A DNA stretch of 11,666 bases, taken from assembly GCA_002338885.1 (NCBI GenBank), contig DDJI01000039.1, forward strand, positions 1 through 11,666. Reading direction: 5' to 3'. This document shows, piece after piece, positions 1 to 5,777 of this stretch (position 1 is the first letter of the stretch; each line of letters starts with the position of its first letter). A program made the position numbers and the translations under genes. The notes beneath the pieces are model-generated. The model made no database searches and had not been told where the DNA came from. It saw only the letters and a program-made list of their open reading frames with translations. This DNA comes from Ruminococcus sp. UBA1828 (GTDB taxonomy: Bacteria; Bacillota; Clostridia; Oscillospirales; Ruminococcaceae).

Positions 1-56
1 GAACGGCTGAACGGCTGAACGGCGCAGCGGCTGAACGGGCGGGCGGCATAGCGGCT
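1..56. repeat. Degenerate 8-bp tandem repeat (GAACGGCT-like)
   Basis: Seven consecutive 8-bp units can be laid out from the first base. The first two are GAACGGCT, followed by variants such as GAACGGCG, CAGCGGCT, GAACGGGC and TAGCGGCT. The array runs up to about 20 bp before the ribosome binding site of the lipoprotein gene. One more exact GAACGGCT occurs at 1060-1067. Frame 1 meets a TGA within the first units. Frame 3 stays open, so the array could also be part of an upstream gene or its 3' end, which the window does not show. Confidence 0.6.
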
Positions 57-87
57 CAAAAGTTCAAAAAACGAAGGGAGCACCGCC

Positions 88-981
88 ATGAAAAACACTC
101 TTTTAAATTTAAAAAGACTTGCTGCGGCTGCGGCCGCAATGCTCGTGCTTTGCGCTTGCTCGTCGCAGGACGTGACCCCTCGGGACGTGTCCGATGAACA
201 AAATACGCCCGCAGAAGTGACCACTGAGCAAACAGCCCAAAACGCCCAAAGCGACCCTGCACTAAAGACTGACGCACAGGACGTCGATGCAGTGCTCGTG
301 GACACCCTCCCGCCGTCGGCATACATAGCCGGAAGGGAATACGTCTTAACCTACCCGGGCGGAAGTATTCTTGTTCTCCCCGAGAACAGCGGCATGACGC
401 CGTATGAGTACACCCTTGAGCTGACAAAGGACAGACAGTACCTTGGCACGCTTGAATACTCGGAGGAATGGGGCGAGTGGGATGCCGATTCTTCGGCGGA
501 CCTCGTCGCAAATATGCCCGGGCTGGACGGCGCAGAGGTGTATTACTATAACTTCGACGCTGTGCTTGTGATTGTTGCCGAGCCGTATGAAACCGATGAC
601 GGCGTGCGCGTGGGATACGTGTACGCTGCGAGCCTGTCCGATGTGCCGGACGCCGGCGAACCCCGTTCCGCAGTGAAAATGGGGGACGATGTCTTTACAT
701 CCGACAGAACCGGATACCGCGTGCACTACCTTTCACCCGATTCCGGCGTGACTGCCGAGCAGATGAAGATGCTTCTCACAGACGGCATGAGCCTTGCGGG
801 AGAAATCGAGTATCAGGAGTACCCGTTTGAGGGGGATGGGCTGCTCACAAATGACGAAACCATCGCCGGAGCAGAGGCGTACAGGAACGGAAATACACTG
901 TATGTCATGCTCAAGGAGCCTGTAGAGCGTGACGGCGGATATATCTGCGGCTATTCATACGTGGTTGACGACAGATATTGA
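88..981 (+). CDS. Exported lipoprotein with two tandem copies of an unknown domain
   Basis: The 297-residue product has a lipoprotein signal: charged start, alanine-rich hydrophobic core at about 11-21, and lipobox L-C-A-C with C24 as the likely lipidated residue. It should therefore be anchored to the outer face of the membrane. A Thr/Gln/Asp-rich linker (about 25-75) is followed by two similar modules, about 84-182 and 209-293. Both contain an S-G-[MV]-T segment, then G-x-[LI]-E-Y, then G-A-E-x-Y, a strand of the type LYVM/VLVIV followed by x-E-P, and a closing G-Y-x-Y strand. This is duplication of one domain. I do not recognise the family and assign no function. The start at 88 has AAGGGAG at 74-80. 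The next gene, thrS, has its own promoter, so this gene is probably transcribed separately. No promoter is visible in the 87 bases before it. Confidence 0.85.
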   Translation: MKNTLLNLKRLAAAAAAMLVLCACSSQDVTPRDVSDEQNTPAEVTTEQTAQNAQSDPALKTDAQDVDAVLVDTLPPSAYIAGREYVLTYPGGSILVLPENSGMTPYEYTLELTKDRQYLGTLEYSEEWGEWDADSSADLVANMPGLDGAEVYYYNFDAVLVIVAEPYETDDGVRVGYVYAASLSDVPDAGEPRSAVKMGDDVFTSDRTGYRVHYLSPDSGVTAEQMKMLLTDGMSLAGEIEYQEYPFEGDGLLTNDETIAGAEAYRNGNTLYVMLKEPVERDGGYICGYSYVVDDRY

Positions 982-997
982 TTTAATTTATTTTTGA

Positions 998-1020
998 TAA
1001 CAGCAGCTTAAATGCTGTTA
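998..1020 (+). repeat. 8-bp perfect hairpin downstream of the lipoprotein gene
   Basis: TAACAGCA (998-1005) and TGCTGTTA (1013-1020) form a perfect 8-bp stem with a 7-nt loop, 16 bases after the stop codon. It sits where a terminator would be expected, but no T-run follows. It may be a weak terminator or an mRNA 3'-end stabiliser. Confidence 0.45.
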
Positions 1021-1027
1021 TATAAAT

Positions 1028-1098
1028 GGAAGTATTGTGATCATGCAGTGTTCGAGCCTGAACGGCTGCGAACGCACGGGAAGTATGGATCATGAGTG
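1028..1098. repeat. Imperfect direct repeat upstream of the thrS promoter
   Basis: GGAAGTAT, GATCATG and AGTG occur in the same order at 1028-1050 and again at 1079-1098. The copies differ only by small insertions (TGT versus G, and one extra C) and are about 51 bp apart. The second copy ends 13 bp before the -35 box of the thrS promoter. The function is unknown. The repeat could be a regulator site or a trace of local duplication. Confidence 0.5.
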
Positions 1099-1100
1099 CA

Positions 1101-1130
1101 GGCGTCGGGTATTGACAAAGCCCGACGCTT
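1101..1130. repeat. Inverted repeat enclosing the -35 box of the thrS promoter
   Basis: GCGTCGGG (1102-1109) and CCCGACGC (1121-1128) are perfect 8-bp arms. One G-T and one A-T pair extend the stem outward to 1100 and 1130. The 11-base loop, 1110-1120, contains the TTGACA -35 box. The placement suits an operator, or a terminator for incoming transcription, although no T-run follows. Confidence 0.5.
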
Positions 1131-1140
1131 GTGCTATATA
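1112..1140 (+). promoter_or_regulatory. Sigma-A promoter of thrS
   Basis: The -35 box is TTGACA (1112-1117), the spacer is 17 bp, and the -10 box is TATATA (1135-1140). A TG one base upstream of the -10 gives an extended -10. The predicted start of transcription is near 1147, just upstream of the first conserved T-box leader segment. Confidence 0.8.
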
Positions 1141-1147
1141 AGGAGTA

Positions 1148-1423
1148 AATATCGAATGCTTTGACGGGGAAGCCCGCTGCCTGTATGGCTTAAAGAGAGC
1201 GCCGAACGGTGGAAACGGCGCAGCGTGCGGCGGCATTGGGATACCGCCCCTGAGCAGCGCGTGAAGAACGCGCCGTACGCCTGCGATAAAGGCTGTGCCG
1301 GATTGCGCATGGGCGCATGAGCAGTGCCGGCATGAGTTAAACGCCGAGGTGGAACCGTGCCCTCGTCCGTATTTTAAAAGGACGCCGCACCCTTGATTTT
1401 TTCAGGGGTGCGTTTATTTTTTT
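1148..1423 (+). promoter_or_regulatory. T-box leader RNA of thrS (tRNA-Thr sensing)
   Basis: This is a transcriptional T-box riboswitch. Conserved T-box pieces appear in order: the GACGGGGAA segment near 1163; AGAGAG at 1194-1199 leading into an apical stem GCGCCG/CGGCGC (1199-1204/1216-1221) with a GGTGGAAA loop; and a lower stem I helix CGCTGC/GCAGCG (1175-1180/1254-1259). A candidate Thr specifier codon ACC lies at 1243-1245, where the specifier loop should be. The T-box sequence is AGGTGGAACCGTG (1347-1359). The antiterminator can be drawn fully. GAGG (1346-1349) pairs with CCTT (1391-1394). The 7-nt bulge TGGAACC (1350-1356) receives the tRNA acceptor end. GTGC (1357-1360) pairs with GCAC (1387-1390). 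That 3' arm is also the 5' arm of the terminator, so the two folds exclude each other. Uncharged tRNA-Thr should favour read-through. The specifier assignment is inference. Confidence 0.93.
1386..1423 (+). terminator. T-box attenuator terminator before thrS
   Basis: An 11-bp stem pairs 1386-1396 with 1402-1412, with one G-T pair and a five-T loop. It is followed by a long T-rich tail (1413-1423). It shares its 5' arm with the antiterminator. Confidence 0.92.
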
Positions 1424-1471
1424 AAGGCATTCGGTCAAAATAATATTAACTTTTTAAGAGAGGTAACGATT

Positions 1472-3244
1472 ATGAAAGTCATAATGCATGACGGAAGCAT
1501 CGAGGAACATTCCTTCGATGAGGAAATAGGCAGAGGCGCACTCCGCCATACCGCGGCGCACATACTTGCACAGGCCGTAAAGCGCCTTTTCCCCGACGCC
1601 AAGCTCGCCATAGGCCCTTCCATCAAGGACGGTTTTTACTACGACTTTGACAAGGAGGGCGGATTCTCAAACGAGGATATAGCGGCACTTGAAGCCGAGA
1701 TGAAAAAGATAGTCAAGGAAAACTTAAAGCTTGAGCGCTACACCCTCCCCAGAGATGAGGCAATCAAGCTCATGCAGGAGAAAAACGAGCCGTATAAGGT
1801 GGAACTTATAGAGGATCTGCCGGAGGACGAGGAGCTGAGCTTCTTCAAGCAGGGCGAGTATGTGGACCTTTGCGCCGGACCTCACGTGACATACACCTCC
1901 GCAGTAAAGGCGTTTAAGCTCACATCCGTGGCGGGCGCATACTGGCGCGGCTCCGAAAAGAACAAAATGCTCACCCGTATCTACGGCACGGCGTTCACAA
2001 ATAAAGCCGACCTCGAAGAATACCTCACAAGACTTGAAGAGGCTAAAAAGCGTGACCACCGCAGAATAGGCAAGGAAATGGGTCTGTTCATGATGAGCGA
2101 AGAAGGCCCGGGATTCCCGTTCTTCCTGCCTAACGGCATGATTTTAAAGAACACACTTATAGATTACTGGCGTCAGATCCACACCCGCGAGGGCTATGTC
2201 GAGGTCTCAACCCCGATGATACTCAACCGCCACCTCTGGGAGACGTCCGGACACTGGGATCACTATAAGCAGAACATGTATACAACCGTCATAGACGACA
2301 CCGACTACGCAATCAAGCCCATGAACTGCCCGGGCGGCATGCTCGTCTATAAGTCCGAGCCGCGCTCCTACAGAGACCTCCCCATGAGAATAGGCGAGCT
2401 GGGACTTGTCCACCGCCACGAAAAGAGCGGCGAGCTTCACGGACTCATGCGCGTGCGCTGCTTCACACAGGACGACGCCCACATATTCATGACCGAGGAT
2501 CAGATCACATCCGAAATAAAGGGCGTCGTAAGACTTATAGATGAAGTGTACAGCCTCTTCGGCTTTAAGTACCACGTTGAGCTTTCCACCATGCCCGAGG
2601 ATCATATCGGCGATGAAAAGGATTGGGAAAACGCGACAAACGGACTCATCGCCGCACTTGAGGAAATGCACATGCCCTATGTCGTAAACGAGGGCGACGG
2701 CGCATTCTACGGCCCTAAGATAGACTTCCACCTTGAGGATTCCATCGGCAGAACATGGCAGTGCGGAACAATTCAGCTCGACTTCCAGCTCCCCATGCGC
2801 TTTGAGGCCGAGTATACCGGCGCAGACGGCGCAAAGCACCGCCCGATAATGATCCACCGCGTCGTTTTCGGCTCGATAGAGAGATTTATCGGCATACTCA
2901 TCGAGCATTACGCCGGCAAGTTCCCGACGTGGCTAGCGCCCGTTCAGGTCAAGCTCCTTCCCATCACCGACCGCAACAACGACTACACCGACATGCTGCT
3001 TGCCAAGCTCCGTGAAAGAGGCGTGCGATGCGAGGCGGACAAGCGCGCCGAAAAGACCGGCTATAAGATAAGAGAGGCGCAGATGTCAAAGGTTCCCTAT
3101 ATGCTCGTCATAGGCGATAAGGAAGAGCAGGAGCACAGCGTCGCCGTAAGAAAGCGCGACAGCACCGAGACGGTGACCATGAGCGCGGACGAGTTTGCGG
3201 ATATGATCTGCGCGGAAATAACTTCAAAGGGACAGCATCTTTGA
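1472..3244 (+). CDS. thrS: Threonyl-tRNA synthetase lacking most of the TGS domain
   Basis: This cytoplasmic enzyme charges tRNA-Thr with threonine using ATP. Its 590 residues contain the editing domain, with H-x-x-x-H at 26-30 (H26, H30) and C-A-G-P-H at 134-138 (C134, H138), which removes mischarged serine. They also contain the class II catalytic core: the M-N-C-P-G-G segment with C286, motif 2 around R-H-E (315-317), H337, H462 and motif 3 near 467-480. C286, H337 and H462 match the zinc ligands of the E. coli enzyme. The anticodon-binding domain spans about 488-590. Usual bacterial ThrRS is about 640 residues. Here the landmarks are shifted by 47-49 residues relative to E. coli. Only a first beta-hairpin-like piece (1-18) of the TGS domain remains before the editing domain. 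The start at 1472 follows AGAGAGG (1457-1463). Expression is controlled by the T-box leader upstream. Confidence 0.97.
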   Translation: MKVIMHDGSIEEHSFDEEIGRGALRHTAAHILAQAVKRLFPDAKLAIGPSIKDGFYYDFDKEGGFSNEDIAALEAEMKKIVKENLKLERYTLPRDEAIKLMQEKNEPYKVELIEDLPEDEELSFFKQGEYVDLCAGPHVTYTSAVKAFKLTSVAGAYWRGSEKNKMLTRIYGTAFTNKADLEEYLTRLEEAKKRDHRRIGKEMGLFMMSEEGPGFPFFLPNGMILKNTLIDYWRQIHTREGYVEVSTPMILNRHLWETSGHWDHYKQNMYTTVIDDTDYAIKPMNCPGGMLVYKSEPRSYRDLPMRIGELGLVHRHEKSGELHGLMRVRCFTQDDAHIFMTEDQITSEIKGVVRLIDEVYSLFGFKYHVELSTMPEDHIGDEKDWENATNGLIAALEEMHMPYVVNEGDGAFYGPKIDFHLEDSIGRTWQCGTIQLDFQLPMRFEAEYTGADGAKHRPIMIHRVVFGSIERFIGILIEHYAGKFPTWLAPVQVKLLPITDRNNDYTDMLLAKLRERGVRCEADKRAEKTGYKIREAQMSKVPYMLVIGDKEEQEHSVAVRKRDSTETVTMSADEFADMICAEITSKGQHL

Positions 3245-3509
3245 TTTTTAAAAAATTTTTTTGAACGAAAAACAGGCTGTAATATAGTATGCCCCGCCGA
3301 GAAAATCGCCGACTTTCGGGTTGAAGATAAAAAATATCTGCAATGCGCACAAAATCGCGGCGTTTTTTGCGGGACAAAATATGCATGTTTAACAAACTGA
3401 AAAATTTTTTACGAGGCTTGCAACAAAACATCACACAGCCGACACTATTTAGACAGCGGAAAGCTAAAAAGCCGTTTCGACATCGTCAGACCACCATGTT
3501 AAATTTTGA
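3245..3509. other. Intergenic stretch after thrS, no gene seen
   Basis: This is AT-rich DNA with an A6T7 run at 3250-3262 directly after the thrS stop codon and another A/T tract near 3410. I see no convincing GC-rich terminator for thrS and no supported reading frame. The end of the stretch leads into the promoter of the surface protein gene. Confidence 0.5.
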
Positions 3510-3538
3510 TTGACAAAACTGTGGGTCGGTGATATAAT
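3510..3538 (+). promoter_or_regulatory. Consensus sigma-A promoter of the surface protein gene
   Basis: TTGACA (3510-3515), a 17-bp spacer and TATAAT (3533-3538) match the full consensus. Transcription should start near 3545, giving a leader of about 85 nt. Such a promoter suggests high expression, which agrees with the codon use of the gene. Confidence 0.9.
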
Positions 3539-3545
3539 GCTGTCG

Positions 3546-3599
3546 TCTCGGTATTTCCGAGAAACCAAATAAGATCTCTACTTTAGCGATCGCTAAAGT
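3546..3599 (+). promoter_or_regulatory. Leader with a 5' hairpin and a perfect 20-bp palindrome
   Basis: TCTCGG/CCGAGA (3546-3551/3557-3562) forms a 6-bp hairpin at the predicted transcript 5' end. Further on, 3580-3599 is a perfect 20-bp palindrome, half-site ACTTTAGCGA. As RNA it folds into an 8-bp stem with a GATC loop, ending 15 bases before the AAGGAGG ribosome binding site. It could be an operator in DNA or an mRNA-stabilising or translation-control stem. The palindrome is directly visible, the role is not. Confidence 0.6.
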
Positions 3600-3629
3600 G
3601 TGATGAGAAAAATTAAGGAGGAAATTTTC

Positions 3630-5078
3630 ATGAACATGAAGAAACTCATGGCTGTCGTTTTGGCAGTCGCGATTGCTATTTCTGCAATGGCAGTCAACGT
3701 GTTCGCTGCTGAGACTTACAGAATCGATCTGAAGAAGACCGAGACAGTGAACACCGGAAAGACCATCACATGGACTTTCGATTTCAACATTTACAATCTC
3801 TTCGGTTATGCTGATCAGAATAGCTACCTCGAGTTGGTACTCCCTGACACATTGACTAAGAAGGATAGCACCGATGCTAAGATCACTTGGTACATCGAGG
3901 TTAACGGAACCAGAACTCAGCTTCAGGGCATAGACGCTGGCACTGGTGCTATTGACCCTACAAGCAACAACTATGCTGACCAGCAGGGCGTTAAGTACTT
4001 CAGACAGTATGTAAACTTCGGTGCTTTCAACCGTCCTTACTACAACTTCAACGGCACTGATTACTGGGCAACTATCGCACAGTCTCAGATGGTTGGAGAT
4101 ATCGGATCTATGAAGCTCGTTGCTGAGATGACCTACGAAGGTCAGCCGGCTGGCGACAACTCAATGCCTACCGGTCAGGATTGGCGGGAGGCTGGATTCA
4201 AGACCAACAACTACGACATGTATGTTCAGCTTTGGACTGCAGGTGCTGACGGCGTTAAGGGCTACGGCGCTGCTGGTCAGGACGACAAGGATGTAACCGG
4301 TTCTAACATCGCTGCTGCTTTCATGACTGTTGCTAAGAGCGAGAAACAGAACACCGATACCAGAAACGTTGAGTTCGTAAACGCTACTGAAGGCGAGGGC
4401 GGATGGAGCGATCTCAAGCTTGGAAATGCTTTCGTTTGGGACCACACCCTCCAGAACAGAGCTGCTGTCCTCGGCGCTGAGTCCGCTAAGGTTATCGTAA
4501 CACTCGACAAGACCATCAACGGTATTGCTCTTTACACCATGAGAACTGCTGACCAGCCTATCGGATCATACGATACTTCTACAGGCGGCGATAACATGGG
4601 CAATCCTTGGCCCGGATACGACCAGTGGTACAACCCTGCTACTGTTGACGTTGCTTCCACTTGCTTCGTAAACGGCGAGACTTCTCAGCTCGTATTCGAT
4701 CTTCCTATGGACTACCTCTATGACACCACCTACGGCGTTTACAACGGCGGTATCTGGATCACAGATCGTATCCAGGTAGATCAGTTCCAGTGGGTTAACA
4801 ACGACTGGTACTACAACGGCAAGCCGATCGTATTCACCGACTATGCTACCGACATCTACATCGAGCTCACTATGCCCGGTACTGATGACGGCGACGATAC
4901 CATCGATGTTGATGATCCTGTAGAGCCCGGCGACGTTGTGACCGAGCCCGACGGAGCTGATGATGACATCGAGGTTACTGATCCTGGAGAGGATACCAAC
5001 CCTCCTACGGGCATCGTACTCGCAGTTCTTCCTATGGCTATCGCTGCAGCTGCAGTAGTAGTATCTAAGAGAAGATAA
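3630..5078 (+). CDS. Probably abundant cell-surface protein with NPPTG sorting-like tail
   Basis: The start at 3630 is chosen because AAGGAGG (3615-3621) lies 8 bases upstream. A longer frame from 3600 would begin inside the palindrome and has no such site. The 482-residue product has a signal peptide (about 1-26, V-F-A before the cut) and a large Tyr/Trp/Asn/Asp-rich extracellular part (about 27-420). An acidic Asp/Glu/Pro linker (about 425-456) follows. NPPTG (457-461), a hydrophobic stretch and final K-R-R close the protein. That end has the layout of a sortase signal, with NPPTG in place of LPXTG. Wall anchoring is therefore likely but not proven, and no sortase gene is in the window. Ala is mostly GCT, Lys AAG, Asn AAC and Ile ATC, unlike the ATA-rich neighbours. 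This points to strong expression or a different origin. It forms a single-gene unit with its own promoter and terminator. I do not recognise the extracellular fold. Confidence 0.85.
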   Translation: MNMKKLMAVVLAVAIAISAMAVNVFAAETYRIDLKKTETVNTGKTITWTFDFNIYNLFGYADQNSYLELVLPDTLTKKDSTDAKITWYIEVNGTRTQLQGIDAGTGAIDPTSNNYADQQGVKYFRQYVNFGAFNRPYYNFNGTDYWATIAQSQMVGDIGSMKLVAEMTYEGQPAGDNSMPTGQDWREAGFKTNNYDMYVQLWTAGADGVKGYGAAGQDDKDVTGSNIAAAFMTVAKSEKQNTDTRNVEFVNATEGEGGWSDLKLGNAFVWDHTLQNRAAVLGAESAKVIVTLDKTINGIALYTMRTADQPIGSYDTSTGGDNMGNPWPGYDQWYNPATVDVASTCFVNGETSQLVFDLPMDYLYDTTYGVYNGGIWITDRIQVDQFQWVNNDWYYNGKPIVFTDYATDIYIELTMPGTDDGDDTIDVDDPVEPGDVVTEPDGADDDIEVTDPGEDTNPPTGIVLAVLPMAIAAAAVVVSKRR

Positions 5079-5120
5079 TTTCCTCCTGAAAAGAAGGATG
5101 AATCCGACGCGAGTCGGTAT

Positions 5121-5155
5121 ATCCCCACCTGATGCAGACAGGTGGGGATTTTTTT
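5121..5155 (+). terminator. Intrinsic terminator of the surface protein gene
   Basis: A perfect 11-bp GC-rich stem (5121-5131 with 5139-5149) with a 7-nt loop is followed by seven Ts (5149-5155). A small hairpin CCGAC-GCGA-GTCGG with a GNRA-type loop sits just before it at 5104-5117. Confidence 0.95.
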
Positions 5156-5190
5156 GCGCCTGAAATTTTTCGGGCGGAAAGATTTTTAGC

Positions 5191-5210
5191 CGCGCACGCG
5201 CGCACGCGCG
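5191..5210. repeat. 20-bp alternating C/A-G run (Z-DNA-prone)
   Basis: Twenty bases alternate strictly between pyrimidine and purine, mostly CG steps with two CA steps, and include two CGCGCACG units. Such runs can adopt Z-DNA under negative supercoiling. An A6T7 tract follows at 5215-5227. No gene is seen here. Confidence 0.5.
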
Positions 5211-5263
5211 AAGCAAAAAATTTTTTTCGGGGAAGCGCCGGTCAAGATGTGCGCCGCGGCAAG

Positions 5264-5308
5264 CACGGCTTGTAAAGCCAGGCTTACAAGCCCTGCTTAC
5301 AAGCCGTG
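5264..5308. repeat. Nested inverted and direct repeat of GCTTACAAGCC
   Basis: CACGGCTTGTAA (5264-5275) and TTACAAGCCGTG (5297-5308) are perfect 12-bp inverted arms, extended by two more pairs across one bulged A. A third copy of the same element lies between them. GCTTACAAGCC occurs at 5282-5292 and again at 5295-5305, and the first is itself nearly palindromic. The rest of 5156-5488 holds no gene that I can support. Confidence 0.6.
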
Positions 5309-5488
5309 GGCGAACAAAATAAAAAAGTTTTTCGGCGGCGGTACAAGGTTTTAGTCAAATCATTGAGTGAAGTTGCACAAATAATTATTAAAATTAATGT
5401 TTGAATCGCCGATTTACTCGCTTGTCACGCTATTCGTTGTAGACTTTTTATAAAAAACATGCCTTAAACAGAAATCAAGTCATACATA

Positions 5489-5517
5489 TTGACATGCAGT
5501 ATGTGTTTTGGTATAAT
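5489..5517 (+). promoter_or_regulatory. Consensus sigma-A promoter of the ABC transporter operon
   Basis: TTGACA (5489-5494), a 17-bp spacer and TATAAT (5512-5517) are present, with TGG directly before the -10 box making it an extended -10. The predicted start near 5524 leaves a leader of about 250 nt before the first ATPase gene, long enough for RNA-level control. Confidence 0.9.
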
Positions 5518-5524
5518 AATAAAG

Positions 5525-5768
5525 CTTAAAGATGTATCCACATGCGTACGTGGATTTAATATTTTTTGAAGCAAGCAAATATTTTTTGGGGCTGCGCTTT
5601 TGTGCAAGTTGTCCGAAAAAATGTTTGCTTATACGTGTTTATAGAGGTTGTTAGGTTTTCATTGTGCAATTTGCACAATGCCGCAGATGTATATTGTGCC
5701 TGACGAAATCTCTTGCGGCAGATGTTGTGCTTTAATTTTTTGGCACGTCACACACTTGGAACACACAT
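5525..5768 (+). promoter_or_regulatory. Structured leader RNA, candidate attenuator or riboswitch of unknown class
   Basis: Several helices can be drawn. P1 is ATCCAC/GTGGAT (5536-5541/5550-5555). P2 is a long stem of 5573-5590 with 5613-5630, with one G-T pair and one mismatch, holding an inner TGCGC/GTGCA hairpin with a TTTT loop. Hairpin A is CATTGTGC/GCACAATG (5660-5667/5673-5680). Terminator-like hairpin B starts with the same GCACAA strand (5673-5678), so A and B exclude each other. The strand has further TTGTGC partners at 5694-5699 and 5725-5730. I do not recognise a known riboswitch class. Short frames inside the leader, for example from 5621, lack ribosome binding sites, which argues against a leader-peptide mechanism. 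Confidence 0.55.
5673..5741 (+). terminator. Candidate conditional terminator in the operon leader
   Basis: GCACAA-TGCCGCA (5673-5685) pairs with TGCGGCA (5714-5720), a 4-nt bulge GATG, and TTGTGC (5725-5730). This gives 13 pairs around a 28-nt loop. The T-rich run TTTAATTTTTT (5731-5741) follows at once. It ends 37 bases before the first gene, the usual place of an expression-platform terminator. The long loop, the bulge and the AA interruption make it weaker than a standard terminator. Confidence 0.5.
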
Positions 5769-5777
5769 GGAGGAATT

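Noticed and set aside
1..56. CRISPR-like array
   Set aside because: The units are 8 bp, contiguous and degenerate, with no spacers.
2207..2908. Long open frame on the - strand inside thrS
   Set aside because: It lies fully within a certain gene and has no recognisable domain or ribosome binding site. It is a shadow of the + strand codon pattern.
3245..3262. A/T-only run after thrS as an intrinsic terminator
   Set aside because: It has no GC-rich stem. A6T7 alone is a weak basis for a terminator call.
3600..3629. Upstream GTG/ATG starts of the surface protein gene
   Set aside because: They lie next to the palindrome without a binding site, and they would put charged residues before a normal signal peptide. 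The AAGGAGG site points to 3630.
4566..5216. Open frame on the - strand across the surface protein gene and its terminator
   Set aside because: It runs through a strong terminator stem and mirrors the + strand coding bias. No protein family features are seen.
5621..5644. Seven-codon frame in the transporter leader as an attenuator peptide
   Set aside because: There is no ribosome binding site and no run of regulatory codons.
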